Of a stretch of DNA of 35,908 nt, positions 6,829 to 16,219 are shown piece after piece. The position numbers and the translations under genes are program-made. This stretch comes from Paenibacillus sp. PastM-3 (GTDB lineage Bacteria > Bacillota > Bacilli > Paenibacillales > Paenibacillaceae): the NCBI RefSeq assembly GCF_029893965.1, contig NZ_JARXXP010000042.1, forward strand, positions 1 through 35,908. The letters are read 5' to 3'. Within the stretch, counting starts at the first letter, position 1. Every line of letters starts with the position of its first letter. The notes under the pieces were generated by a model. It searched no databases. It had not been told where the DNA came from and saw only the letters and a program-made list of their open reading frames with translations.

Positions 6829-8115
6829 TCAGCCAGCGCTCTGCTTAAGTCTGGTCCGGCGGACGATCAGCAGATGCAGCCCTGCCAGCAGCACCATTAC
6901 AACGGCGCTTGCCAGGAACGGGGCGCTGTGGCTGACAGAATCCCACAGCCTGCCGGACAGCACGGGGCCGGCAACCATCCCCGAGCCCTGAAGGGTCAGG
7001 AACAGGCCCCATACGGTGCCGCGTTCCCCGGCCGGCACCTGCTTGGCCACAAAGGCATTCCAGGCCGGCAGAATCAGCGCATAGCTGATGCCGACAAGCG
7101 CCACTGCGACAAAAGCCAGCGGCAGCCAGCGCACCTGTGAGAAAAAGGCCAGTGAACCGGCCGCAAGCAGAAAGCCGATGTTCAGGAACACCGTCGTTCC
7201 GATCCGGTCGACCAGCTTGCCGGCCGGAATGAGCGTAAGCACCGTTATGCCGCCCCCGGCAATCAGCAGCAGGCTGAACTGGTTCGGGGTCACATGCAAT
7301 TCACTGCGGGCGAACAGCGTCACCACAGGCGTCATCAGGCCGATCGCAAAAGCCTGCAGGAACAGCGCCGGGAACAGCAGCCGGCTGACCTTCAGCGAGG
7401 TTCTGACCTGCAGCATCGTACGCTTCAGGCTCTTCAGCGGCTGGAATGGCCGCCGGCCTGCTGCTCCGGCTTCACCGTCCATGCTGCGCACCACACGCGG
7501 CGCATGGCCGGCAATTCTCGATGGCAGCAGCAGCGCGACCGCGGCAACAGCGGCAGCACAGCCCATAAGGACAAGGAACACGGTCCGGTAGCTCTGTCCC
7601 CCGTGATCCATCATGAAATTGACGACGATGGGCCCGATGCCCGTTCCCGCCAGTGAAGCCATCTCGACCGCACCCATGGCCGCACCGCTGCTGCCGCTCT
7701 CGGTGGAGCCGGCAAGCTCGGTTATGCCGGTCATGGTACACGGCCAGAGCGGGGAAGTGCCGATGCCGAGAATCAGGCAGGCAACCGAGAGTGCTGCCGC
7801 ATTGTTGGCATAGATAATCATGCCGACGGCAAGGACAATCAGCAGCAGCGATCCTGTCATCGTCCAGCGGTATCCGATCCGCTCCATGACCCAGCCGAAC
7901 GGGCTGCGGAACAGATTATCCCCCAAATACTGCAGCGCGAAGGAAAAGCCGACCACCGTAACCGACAGGCCGAGAATATTCTCCATGTACACCGGGAGCA
8001 GGGCAACGAGCAGGGACCCTTTTACAAACTCGACCAGAAAAATGATCACCCACATTTCCAGAATAAACGGCGATGCCAGATTAATATGCACACGGCCTGC
8101 AGCTTTGCCAGTCAT
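6829..8115 (-). CDS. Major facilitator superfamily transporter
   Basis: A 428-residue integral membrane protein with about 12 hydrophobic helices in two halves split by a charged loop near residues 205-230 (PSRIAGHAPRVV to RTMLQVR). MFS features include the loop after helix 2 with GWVMERIGYRW and its counterpart GKLVDRIGT in the second half, plus LSGRLWDSVSH near the end. It fits the drug/sugar-efflux type of MFS, probably proton-coupled, but the substrate cannot be read from the sequence. The ATG has AGGATGTG about 6 bases upstream. Divergent from speA with under 100 bp between starts. Confidence 0.88.
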   Translation of the reverse strand: MTGKAAGRVHINLASPFILEMWVIIFLVEFVKGSLLVALLPVYMENILGLSVTVVGFSFALQYLGDNLFRSPFGWVMERIGYRWTMTGSLLLIVLAVGMIIYANNAAALSVACLILGIGTSPLWPCTMTGITELAGSTESGSSGAAMGAVEMASLAGTGIGPIVVNFMMDHGGQSYRTVFLVLMGCAAAVAAVALLLPSRIAGHAPRVVRSMDGEAGAAGRRPFQPLKSLKRTMLQVRTSLKVSRLLFPALFLQAFAIGLMTPVVTLFARSELHVTPNQFSLLLIAGGGITVLTLIPAGKLVDRIGTTVFLNIGFLLAAGSLAFFSQVRWLPLAFVAVALVGISYALILPAWNAFVAKQVPAGERGTVWGLFLTLQGSGMVAGPVLSGRLWDSVSHSAPFLASAVVMVLLAGLHLLIVRRTRLKQSAG

Positions 8116-8207
8116 TTTATCACATCCTAGTATTATGGTGATTGATTTGTTATACTGGTGCTTGCCTTAAAAAAATAAATCTTGGCGAAAGGTTGTGACA
8201 GCATTAA

Positions 8208-9683
8208 ATGAATCAACACGATACTCCCCTCTTCACCGCTCTTAAAAAGCATGCCGCCGGAAACCCTGTACAATTCCATATTCCCGGGCATAAGAAGGGG
8301 CAAGGAACGGATGCCGAATTCCGTGAGTTTATCGGCGATAACGCGCTATCCATAGATTTGATCAACATCGCACCGCTTGATGATCTTCATCAGCCTACGG
8401 GCGTGATCCTAGAAGCTCAGAAGCTGGCTGCGCAGGCTTTCGGCGCCGACTACACGTATTTTAGCGTACAAGGCACGAGCAATGCCATCATGACTATGAT
8501 CCTCTCTGTCTGCTCGGAAGGAGACAAAATAATCGTGCCGCGCAATATTCACAAGTCCGTGATGTCGGCCATTATTTTCTCCGGAGCCAAGCCGGTCTTT
8601 ATCTCACCTGTTCAGGATGAGAATCTTGGGATAGACCACGGTATAACCACCAGCTCGCTGGAAAAGGCATTAAAGCGTCATCCTGACGCCAAAGGCGTTC
8701 TGGTCATCAATCCCACCTACTTCGGCGTAGTTGCCGACCTGCGTTCGATTGTGGACCTGGCTCACAGCTACGGAGTACCTGTACTGGTGGACGAGGCGCA
8801 TGGAGTATTGATTCATTTTCATGAAGATCTGCCGGTATCGGCCATGCAGGCCGGTGCGGATATGGCAGCAACCAGCGTTCACAAGCTGGGCGGCTCCATG
8901 ACGCAGAGCTCGGTACTGAATCTCAATGCGAAGACCGGCCTGGTCAATCCGCAGCGGGTTCAGACGATCATCAGCATGCTGACAACAACGTCCACTTCCT
9001 ATATCCTTCTGGCGTCCCTGGACACCTCCAGACGCAATCTGGCCCTTAACGGCCATGAGATGGCAGAGCGGACGATCGCGCTGTCCAATTACGCGCGGGA
9101 AGCCATTAATAATATCGACGGCTTGTACAGCTTCGGCAAGGAGATTCTCGGGACAGAAGCTACCTTTAATCTCGATCCGACCAAGCTGAACATTCATGTC
9201 CGTCACCTTGGCATTACCGGCTACGAGACTGAGAACTGGCTCCGTCAGAAGTACAACATCGAAGTTGAACTTAGCGACATGTATAATATTCTTTGCCTGA
9301 TTACCCCCGGAGATACCCGGGAAACTGTAGATAAGCTGATTTCCGCGCTGCGTGTGCTTTCCGCCGTACACTACAGCAAGGGCGAAATTTACGAGCTGAA
9401 GGTACAGGTGCCGGAAATCCCGCAGCTTGCGCTGATTCCGCGCGACGCTTTCTATGCAGATACGCAGCTGGTTCCGTTCCGCGAATCGGCCGGCTACATC
9501 ATCGCTGAATTCATTTACGTCTATCCGCCGGGAATTCCAATTTTGCTGCCTGGTGAAGTTATTACCCAGGACAACATTGATTATATCATCGATCACGTCG
9601 AAATCGGCCTCCCGGTAAAAGGACCGGAAGACCGCAGCATCAACTTCGTCAAAGTTATTGTAGAAGCTGACCCGATCTCCTGA
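8208..9683 (+). CDS. speA: Arginine decarboxylase, Bacillus SpeA type
   Basis: A 491-residue PLP enzyme closely resembling B. subtilis SpeA throughout (start MNQHDTPLFTALKKH against MSQHETPLYTGLKKH). It decarboxylates arginine to agmatine for polyamine synthesis. The PLP lysine is K226 in TSVHKLGGS; DEAHG at 195-199 holds the aspartate that contacts the pyridine nitrogen; FHIPGHKKG is the N-terminal signature of the Orn/Lys/Arg decarboxylase fold. The C-terminal domain has YPPGIPI(L)LPGE. The start is fixed by an in-frame stop directly upstream and by homology, although the nearest AAAGG lies unusually far away (about 18 bases). Ends in a strong hairpin. Confidence 0.93.
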   Translation: MNQHDTPLFTALKKHAAGNPVQFHIPGHKKGQGTDAEFREFIGDNALSIDLINIAPLDDLHQPTGVILEAQKLAAQAFGADYTYFSVQGTSNAIMTMILSVCSEGDKIIVPRNIHKSVMSAIIFSGAKPVFISPVQDENLGIDHGITTSSLEKALKRHPDAKGVLVINPTYFGVVADLRSIVDLAHSYGVPVLVDEAHGVLIHFHEDLPVSAMQAGADMAATSVHKLGGSMTQSSVLNLNAKTGLVNPQRVQTIISMLTTTSTSYILLASLDTSRRNLALNGHEMAERTIALSNYAREAINNIDGLYSFGKEILGTEATFNLDPTKLNIHVRHLGITGYETENWLRQKYNIEVELSDMYNILCLITPGDTRETVDKLISALRVLSAVHYSKGEIYELKVQVPEIPQLALIPRDAFYADTQLVPFRESAGYIIAEFIYVYPPGIPILLPGEVITQDNIDYIIDHVEIGLPVKGPEDRSINFVKVIVEADPIS

Positions 9684-9704
9684 CGGGCAGCTCCCCGGGC
9701 AAAC

Positions 9705-9737
9705 AAAACCCCGATACTGGTCCAGTATCGGGGTTTT
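9705..9737. terminator. Bidirectional terminator between speA and the DUF1292 gene
   Basis: Near-perfect inverted repeat AAAACCCCGATACT ... AGTATCGGGGTTTT with a GGTCC loop. It ends in T4 on both strands, so it can serve speA (plus) and the convergent DUF1292 gene (minus). Confidence 0.92.
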
Positions 9738-9791
9738 GTGCATGGAGCGCTGCTGCCTGTCCGGCAGGTATGCCCTCAGCTGCACTGAAAT

Positions 9792-10115
9792 CTATTCTTG
9801 CTGGGCAAGCAGCTCGTTGTAAGCTTCTTCAACAGCTTTCCATTCAGCTTCATCTTCAATGTTGTAAAGAACCATTTCTTCGTTCTCTTCTTCCATACGC
9901 AGAATGATACCGTCTGCTTCAGGGTTTTCGCGTTCCAGCAGCAGCGCGTACAACTTCTCGCCTACGTCGAACGTTTCCACCAGTACCATTTCTACATCTT
10001 CGCCCTGCTCGTTCGTCAAGGTCAGCACAAACTCCTCGTGCTCATGGTCGTGATCATGTCCGCAACCGCATGCTTCACCATGTTCATGGCCATGCTCATG
10101 TTTGTGATCGCTCAT
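9792..10115 (-). CDS. DUF1292 (YrzB-family) protein with His-rich N-terminus
   Basis: A 107-residue acidic protein. Residues about 27-105 match the DUF1292/YrzB pattern (FVLTLTNEQGEDVEM, EKLYALLL, ILRMEEENEEMVLYNI). Residues 3-26 are an added His/Cys-rich segment (HKHEHGHEHGEACGCGHDHDH) that looks able to bind Zn, Ni or Cu. YrzB function is not established in Firmicutes. Single gene, separated from speA by the shared terminator. The metal-binding head is the unusual part. Confidence 0.85.
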   Translation of the reverse strand: MSDHKHEHGHEHGEACGCGHDHDHEHEEFVLTLTNEQGEDVEMVLVETFDVGEKLYALLLERENPEADGIILRMEEENEEMVLYNIEDEAEWKAVEEAYNELLAQQE

Positions 10116-10204
10116 TGAAATACCTCACTTTAATTGAATTAGCCTGCTAGGGTATCGTAACACGTATAGCAAGTTCAGGTCAATTTGCGTATGGCCCAAG
10201 AACC

Positions 10205-10756
10205 TTAATTCAGCGCCGTAATTACCTTCTCTGACACAAGAACATAATCGGAGCCTTTGGAAGCCTTGATGTAGAAGCCCACACGGTACTTTCCGGAATC
10301 CTTGAAGTCATAGGTGAACTCAGAAGTCGGGAACCAGAAATCCTCCTTCTTTGAGCCGCTGAGCTCCTGGGACTGAATATCTTTCACGTTGCCCGAAGGG
10401 TCAGTAATCGCCACCTTTACAGCCGCGATATCATCAGTCAGGCTGTCTACCTGGGTCAGCACCTTGATCTTGAGCTTGCCCACGTTGACATTGCCAAATA
10501 CCTTATCACCGTTGAACAATACGATCTGCACATTCGGCTTGAGGATCGTCACCTTGCCTGAGCCGTCCCAGCTGACGACACCTCCGGCCTCCCTGGCGGG
10601 AATATAAGCCTTCCCGTCAATCAGATAGCCCCCGTCGGCCATCTCCTTTCCATTGCTCCATACTCTAATCTTTTGATTTACAGAATCCGCAAACAATAAT
10701 GAGCCTCCCATCAGGGAAAACACAGCCCCGCATAGAGCAATTTTTTTCCATCTCAT
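10205..10756 (-). CDS. Secreted stalk-domain protein (copper amine oxidase N-terminal-like)
   Basis: A 183-residue protein with an N-terminal signal peptide (positive MRWKK, hydrophobic LCGAVFSLMGGSLLF, likely cleavage after the FADS region). Residues about 30-75 match the stalk domain common in Paenibacillus exported proteins (KIRVWSNGKEM, LIDGKAYIPARE, VSWDGSGKVTI). The rest is beta-rich, ending in a Gly/Lys/Tyr-containing sandwich-like segment (KYRVGFYIKASKGSDYVLV). Likely extracellular or wall-associated; no catalytic residues seen. Divergent from the MBL gene at 10920. Confidence 0.78.
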   Translation of the reverse strand: MRWKKIALCGAVFSLMGGSLLFADSVNQKIRVWSNGKEMADGGYLIDGKAYIPAREAGGVVSWDGSGKVTILKPNVQIVLFNGDKVFGNVNVGKLKIKVLTQVDSLTDDIAAVKVAITDPSGNVKDIQSQELSGSKKEDFWFPTSEFTYDFKDSGKYRVGFYIKASKGSDYVLVSEKVITALN

Positions 10757-10919
10757 CCTTGAGACCCTCCAAATAATTCATGCTGTTAATATATACTACA
10801 TATACAGCTACAAGTTGCGGAGGAAACAGGTAATAATTTCATTATCCCGGTTAAAATAATACTATATTTAGATAATGCCATTTCCCCCGGCAGCCATAAA
10901 ATCATTGGAGGAACTCTGC

Positions 10920-11657
10920 ATGACTGTACAGCTGCAAATGCTCGGCACCGGCGATGCCCATGCTAAAAACTACTATAATAATAACGGGCTGCTGCTCAGC
11001 CCGGGTTATAACCTGATAATCGACTGCGGAACAACGGCACCGCTGGCGCTGGAGGCGTCCGGACGTTCAATCCGTGAGATCGATGCCGTATTGATTACCC
11101 ATACCCATAGTGATCATGCCGGCGGTCTTCCTGAACTCGCCAGGCTCACGCATGCTGGCTCCGGCCGGAAAATGACTCTGCTCGCAGCCGGGCCGTTAAT
11201 AGAGCCTCTCCGTGAGAGCTACCGGAAAAGCCTCACCGGGAAGTCCGGTTCTCCCCGCTCACTGGATGAAGCGTTTGAAGTAACGCAGCTGGAGCCCGCC
11301 ACACCCTATGCCCTTTCGGCCGAGGTAAAGCTGGAATTGATAAGAACACCGCATATCCGCGGAAAAGCCAGCTACTCGCTGCTGCTGAACGGAGATATTT
11401 TTTACAGTGCCGATATGATCTTTCAGCCCGAATTACTCCTGAAGCTCGTCCGCAGGCAGGGTGTCCGCAAAATCTTTCATGAATGCCAGCTAACAGGTCC
11501 GGGCACAATCCATACAGCCCTTGATGAATTATTGACATTGCCTCAGGACGTACGCAGTTTGATCAGCCTGATGCACTACAGCGACCAGAAGCCTGAGTTC
11601 GAGGGGAAAACGGCGGAGATGACCTTTATGGAGCAGCATGTGGTTTACCCGTTGTAA
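10920..11657 (+). CDS. MBL-fold metallo-hydrolase
   Basis: A 245-residue metallo-beta-lactamase-fold protein. Metal ligands are visible: HTHSDH at 61-66, then YSADM and HECQ later, with a closing MHYSD. This is close to ribonuclease Z/YhfI-like stand-alone hydrolases; the substrate is unknown. Start at 10920 (MTVQLQML) is chosen because TTGGAGGAACTCTGC places GGAGG 8 bases upstream and LGTGDAH is the usual family beginning; the longer frame start at 10875 has no site. Convergent with the germination gene that ends 4 bp away. Confidence 0.85.
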   Translation: MTVQLQMLGTGDAHAKNYYNNNGLLLSPGYNLIIDCGTTAPLALEASGRSIREIDAVLITHTHSDHAGGLPELARLTHAGSGRKMTLLAAGPLIEPLRESYRKSLTGKSGSPRSLDEAFEVTQLEPATPYALSAEVKLELIRTPHIRGKASYSLLLNGDIFYSADMIFQPELLLKLVRRQGVRKIFHECQLTGPGTIHTALDELLTLPQDVRSLISLMHYSDQKPEFEGKTAEMTFMEQHVVYPL

Positions 11658-11660
11658 GCA

Positions 11661-12766
11661 CTAACGGCCTTTCGGTTTCAGCAGAGCTGCATTCTTCCCC
11701 CGGATCTTCAGCACCACCCAGTACACTCCCGGAATCAGCTGCATACAGATGGCATAGGCTGGCCAGTATACCGTCATGAAGTGAAGCAGCTCAGCTGTAT
11801 TGTTGGCAAAATGGACGGAATATCCCACCACGATTGCCGACACCGAAAAAGCAAGCGGCTTATAGTCATGCAGCGAAAGCAGCCGGGCCAGACTGATTAC
11901 GGCAGCATAGATTAATAGGCTTATTTTTAGAATCACTGCAGGGATATAGAGGATGGTCAGAAACGGGTCCAGCGTCTCGATGAAATCGGCAATGCGCATG
12001 CTTCTTACATATTCCATTACCGGATAGGACATTTTACCGCCCAGCTCCGGTCCGAAGGCAAGCAGGCTTGGAACCAGATACGACATGATCAGGATCATAG
12101 AAAAGACCAGCCCCCACACCACCATCCGGCTGATTTTCAACTGCTGCTTCAGATGAGGAAAGATAAACAATACCACAAATGCATCGCCGAACCAGGGTGT
12201 CGCCTGCAGTATTCCTGCCGCTGTGCGGTTCAACTCAAAATTCGTCAGAAATGCCCGCAGCATCGGAATCTGCAGCTCAATGCCAAGCAGAAGCGGTGTA
12301 AGTACTATAAGAAGAAACAGGTTTACAAAAAAAATCACTTCCGCGATTCTCGCGATCGCCTGAATCCCGGCACGTACAGTCAGGGCAACAGCTGTTCCCA
12401 ATATTATGGCAATAACAGCCTGAGGCGTTGTCGGCAAATGGTTGACCAACAGAAAGTCTTCGATATTCCTCATACTATGGACGCCCGGTGGAGCAGGTAT
12501 CCGGTCAGGAGCAGTATCAGCGGGATATGAACCCATTTACCGACAATATATTTGCCGAACACTGCAAAATACTCCCGGTCATTCTTCCGCGCAACAGCTG
12601 TACTAATCAGGATTATGATAAGTCCCATAACACCCCCGAGCAGCACGGACAACACTGCGTTATAGGAAGCCGTTTTGATAATCGGGGAAATCAGAAAGGC
12701 GGCATTCTCTGAATAAAGGTAAATCGTCAGCAGCATTACGAACTGCCAGGCGGATACATGCTTCAC
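11661..12766 (-). pseudogene. Spore germination receptor B subunit (GerAB/GerKB family), frameshifted
   Basis: Two overlapping minus-strand frames together make one GerAB/GerKB-type endospore permease of usual length. The first (from the GTG at 12766, site AAGGAGAG) encodes VSAWQFVMLLTIY and following helices and stops after LLTGYLLHRASIV. The second resumes with VHSMRNIEDFLLVNHLP and carries the remaining eight or so membrane helices. One base is missing around 12478-12490 (CACCGGGCGTCC); restoring it joins LLHR to VHSMRN. B subunits are APC-fold integral membrane proteins thought to bind germinant. Either the gene is broken or the base was lost in assembly. Last gene of the ger operon. Confidence 0.82.
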
Positions 12767-12788
12767 ACAAGACTCTCCTTAACACCTT

Positions 12789-12992
12789 TTATTTTCCCAG
12801 GACGGCTTCGATAATCAGGTTGGGATTCAGCACTTCGGGCAGAAGGGCTGAGGCCAGGTTATAGACCAGGGCAAGCAGCATTATTCCATATACTATGATA
12901 TAGGTGCGCAGCTTTCTTTTTTTAACTTTAAGGTACACGCCTTCAAACAGGAAGATCAGCAGAAAAAGCAATACAATTGCAGCCACACCCAT
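12789..12992 (-). CDS. Small two-helix germinant-receptor D-type subunit
   Basis: A 67-residue protein with two membrane helices (IVLLFLLIFLFEGVYL and IIVYGIMLLALVYNLA) separated by a basic loop KVKKRKLR. Size, topology and position between the C and B genes match the D proteins encoded in many Bacillales ger operons, which modulate receptor function. ATG with GGAGGG just upstream, 8 bp after the true C-subunit stop. Inner spore membrane is the expected location. Confidence 0.75.
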   Translation of the reverse strand: MGVAAIVLLFLLIFLFEGVYLKVKKRKLRTYIIVYGIMLLALVYNLASALLPEVLNPNLIIEAVLGK

Positions 12993-13000
12993 CCCTCCGG

Positions 13001-14153
13001 CTAATTTTTCTGAGCGCCCAGCAGACGAATTACAGCTTTAGTCTCTATATCCAGTCTGGCCCGCTCCCTGTATACGCTGCTCCAATCCTCCTTTACCTTC
13101 TTCCATTCTGCCGGGTAGTTCCAGGCAATATGCGCGCCAAGCTGAAAAAGCATCGCTGCCTGCTTCGAGGGAAGCTTCAAAAGCCTGGCGGATTCTCGAT
13201 TCTATTTCATTGCCCAGAATCTTCTCGAGCTCCCGCAGCGTATCCGGATCGGACATTGCCAATGAGGAATCGGAGGAATCGATAATGCTCTCGACACTGA
13301 GCTTCAGCGTATACAGAAATTTGCCGTCCTGAAGCTTTAGGCTCAACCTTGACTTGGCCCCGGTCACTAACAAGCTGACCATTTCCCTGTCTGACGGTGA
13401 AGGAAAGGTTATGATCGCATCCTTGATATTGCCCCGCAGCCACATAGCCCCTCTAGTCTTATGTACATCCATAGTGCCGGTCATACGGTTATCCTGGAAC
13501 AGAGCAGAACCGAGTACCCTGATCTGATTGCCCTGTGTCTTGTCAAGATTAGGGCTTAGATAAGCAAGTATCATACCTCTCCCGTATTCACGGGCAATCA
13601 TGAAATGCTTCACACTGCCGACCACAATTTTTTTGCGGGCAACCAGCTCACGGAAAATTTCACTCGGGAATTTTTCAATCTGGGTAGGAAACATTGAAAT
13701 CTCCTCAGCCCTTCCTTTAGCCACAAGGATGTAGGTTTTAAGCGGAATCGAAGACTTGCGGTTCACGAAATCCAATAGCGGCTCCAGTCCGGTTCGGGCA
13801 TAACCCTCTCCCAAGACAATGATTTTTACCTGTCCCCAAAAAATTTCACGCGAGATATTGGTCTGGATATTACGGTAAGCATCTGAAATATTCCGCCCTT
13901 CTCCTTTTACGGTAGCATAGGGCATTGACGAGCTTTGCGACTCCCCGCCTGTCCCGGAAGCAATCTGATTCGGCTTGGCATAGCCCATTGTAAGCTGTAC
14001 CTTGCCCTCCTCCAGCTCATCTATGAACATAGCCACTACCAGCAGCCGGTCATTAATCTCGATTCTTGACCAGCAGCCGGTTAGCACAAGTGACTGCATA
14101 ACGATGAGCAGGAGCATCGGAAGTATTCTTTTGTATACCGGAAAGCCGCTCAA
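13001..14153 (-). pseudogene. Spore germination lipoprotein C subunit (GerAC/GerKC family), C-terminal frameshift
   Basis: The N-terminal 340 or so residues are a standard GerAC-family lipoprotein: signal with lipobox LTGC, then WSRIEINDR, SREIFWGQVKIIVLGE and a long Ger(x)C C-terminal domain. The open frame then drifts into an atypical tail (SAWRAYCLELPGRMEE) and stops at 13038. Deleting one T from the run of five (plus-strand A-run 13145-13149) restores the family ending FQLGAHIAWNYPAEWKKV through VIRLLGAQKN with stop at 13001, 8 bp before the D gene. The homopolymer makes slippage or a base-call error plausible. The start overlaps the A-subunit stop (ATGA). Confidence 0.85.
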
Positions 14154-15703
14154 TCCTGTTCATCCCCATTGTCATATAATTGGCTCTTCAACCTTCTTGT
14201 CGGGTCAATTCCGTAAATGGAAGGACGGTTCTTCATAAGCTTCCACGGCGCACGGATAATGGTATCCTTAATATCCTTCCATTTTAACGGTGCAACCGGA
14301 GCCAGATACGGCACCCCGAAGGAGGATAATACAACCAGGTGGAGCAGAACCAAGTACATCCCGATCGACAATCCAAGCAGACCGAAGCTCCCCGAGAGGA
14401 TCATGATCGGAAAGCGGATCAGCCGCAGCGTCAGACCCAGACTGTAGCTGGGTACAATAAAGGACGAAATCCCTGTCAGCGAAACGATAATAACCATCGG
14501 CGAGGAGACGATTCCTGCGCGGACTGCCGCCTCCCCGATCACAAGCGTCCCCAGAATGGAGACCGCCTGCCCGATTGCCGAAGGGATCCGGATGCTGGCT
14601 TCCCTTAGCCCCTCAAAGACAATCTCCATTATGAACGCTTCAAAAAGTGCCGGGAACGGAACCGGCTCGCGCGCCGCAGCAATACTGAACAGCAGGCTGG
14701 CCGGGATCATTTCCGGATGATAGGTGGTCAGCGCAATATAAAAGGACGGGGCCAGCAGGGAAACAAATATGAACATTGCTCTGATCCAGCGGATCCAGGT
14801 GGACGCATAGGAACGCTGGTAATAGTCTTCAGGCGATTGAAAAAAAACAGGAAAGGTAACCGGTGCAATCAGCGCCATCGGTGTTCCGTCGGTCAGGATA
14901 AGGATCCGTCCTTCCAGCAGGGCAGCAGCAGCCGTATCCGGCCGTTCTGTGTTCTGAATCTGCGGGAACGGGGAGAACGGGTGATCCTCAATGAATTCCT
15001 CCAGATAGCTGCTCTCCAGCACACCGTCAATTTCGATTTTGGACAGCCGGTGCTGAACCTCCTCTACAAGCTCCGGCCTGCAGATCCCCTCCATATAAAT
15101 GACAATCACTTCCGTACGGGTATGCTTCCCGATATAGCTGCTCTTAATCTTAAGCTCCGGGCTCCTGATCCGGCGGCGCACCATCGTAACATTGGTGCGG
15201 ACCTCCTCTACAAAAGCTTCACGGGAGCCGCGGATCACTACCTCATTCTGCGCTTCCGTTATACTGCGCTTCTCAAATTTGGCGTAGGGATAACAGATTA
15301 TGCGCGGTTCACCGGCTATAATCAGGACCGCTGCACCTTCCAGTACATATTGCAGCGCCTCCCCGCACTGCTCGGTAACATTGCAGGAGGTAATCAGCAG
15401 ACGGCCGAAATCAACAGCCTGTCCCTTAGCTGGACTATCCGTTCCGCCTTCTCCTATAATCGGGTTGATCAAATCCTCCTGCAGCAGCTCCAGATCAACA
15501 ATCCCGCCCAGAAATACCAGGGCGTACTGCTGTCCGCCAGTCCCCGAGAAGGTCCTGAACACTGCATCGACACAGTTGTCCAGGCGCTGCTGGAACCAGC
15601 CAAGCCGCTGCTCAAGCGAAGTCCCCGGTTCGGACCGGTCAGCCTGGGCTGTTGCCGGGGACCTGCCGGTGGTCGATTTAGATTTACGGAATAAAGAGAA
15701 CAT
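14150..15703 (-). CDS. Spore germination receptor A subunit (GerAA/GerKA family)
   Basis: A 517-residue intact GerA-family protein: soluble N-terminal half with the conserved GRILILTDGTPMALIAP region near residue 270, followed by about five to six membrane helices (PSFYIALTTYHPEMIP, EAFIMEIVFEGLREASIRIP, GEAAVRAGIVS, SLGLTLRLIRFPIMI) and a cytosolic C-terminus. It assembles with B and C subunits as a nutrient-germinant receptor in the inner spore membrane. ATG with GGGGGGAGG about 8 bases upstream. First gene of the A-C-D-B operon. Such operons are normally sigma-G dependent; a GTATAG-17 bp-GATAATG pair upstream is only a loose match to that consensus. Confidence 0.92.
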   Translation of the reverse strand: MFSLFRKSKSTTGRSPATAQADRSEPGTSLEQRLGWFQQRLDNCVDAVFRTFSGTGGQQYALVFLGGIVDLELLQEDLINPIIGEGGTDSPAKGQAVDFGRLLITSCNVTEQCGEALQYVLEGAAVLIIAGEPRIICYPYAKFEKRSITEAQNEVVIRGSREAFVEEVRTNVTMVRRRIRSPELKIKSSYIGKHTRTEVIVIYMEGICRPELVEEVQHRLSKIEIDGVLESSYLEEFIEDHPFSPFPQIQNTERPDTAAAALLEGRILILTDGTPMALIAPVTFPVFFQSPEDYYQRSYASTWIRWIRAMFIFVSLLAPSFYIALTTYHPEMIPASLLFSIAAAREPVPFPALFEAFIMEIVFEGLREASIRIPSAIGQAVSILGTLVIGEAAVRAGIVSSPMVIIVSLTGISSFIVPSYSLGLTLRLIRFPIMILSGSFGLLGLSIGMYLVLLHLVVLSSFGVPYLAPVAPLKWKDIKDTIIRAPWKLMKNRPSIYGIDPTRRLKSQLYDNGDEQD

Positions 15704-15830
15704 CTGCAGCCTCCCCCCGGCAGTTTTATAACCACATTATCCTCCATTTCCCATTGAACTATACGACAAACACCCCATCAAAGTGAGGCTTTAACTTCGG
15801 TGATTACTCAGGCACTTAGGAGGAACCTCA

Positions 15831-15879
15831 AAATAAAAAAGACCGGACACACGCTTGTTAGCGCGCATGTCCAGTCTTC
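15831..15879 (-). terminator. Rho-independent terminator after the DUF3892 gene
   Basis: Minus-strand stem AAGACTGGACA / TGTCCGGTCTT with an extended GCGC/AGCG inner part, followed by TTTTTTATTTT. It begins about 18 bp beyond the gene's stop. Confidence 0.9.
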
Positions 15880-15895
15880 ATATCCTTTGAGGTCT

Positions 15896-16132
15896 TTAAA
15901 ATTGCGGCAGCTGATCCAGATTATTCGAAGGATCCCCGTCCGCATCACCGCGGATATACATTTCGCCGTCTTTCCCTTTGAACACGTTCACTCCGGCAAT
16001 ACTCCCGGCCTGAACCTCCTGCAGCGCCTGCTGATAATCGAGTACACGTCCAGAGGAAGTCTGAAACTTCAGCAGATCGCCGTCACCATTTCTCTGCGCC
16101 GCTACAAAACGTTCGCGTTCATTGTTGATCAC
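15896..16132 (-). CDS. DUF3892 small protein
   Basis: A 78-residue protein matching the DUF3892 pattern: an N-terminal FVAAQRNGDGDL strand, SSGRVLDYQQALQ, GSIAGVNVF, and the characteristic C-terminal GEMYIRGDADGDPSNNLD. These are short Bacillales cytosolic proteins of unknown function. The start is a GTG with AAGGAGAG about 9 bases upstream. It may be co-transcribed with the GNAT gene upstream (about 90 bp gap) and ends in a strong hairpin. Confidence 0.85.
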   Translation of the reverse strand: MINNERERFVAAQRNGDGDLLKFQTSSGRVLDYQQALQEVQAGSIAGVNVFKGKDGEMYIRGDADGDPSNNLDQLPQF

Positions 16133-16219
16133 TGCGGATTCTCTCCTTCGCGTTTGGATTCGCCCTATGGCACACAGGTAGATTTCCCTCCGCTGCTAAG
16201 AAGTATGTATCTTCAGCGT

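Noticed and set aside
8670..9785. Minus-strand 371-codon open frame opposite speA
   Set aside because: Antisense to a clear SpeA; no own ribosome site, and the sequence has no coherent domain.
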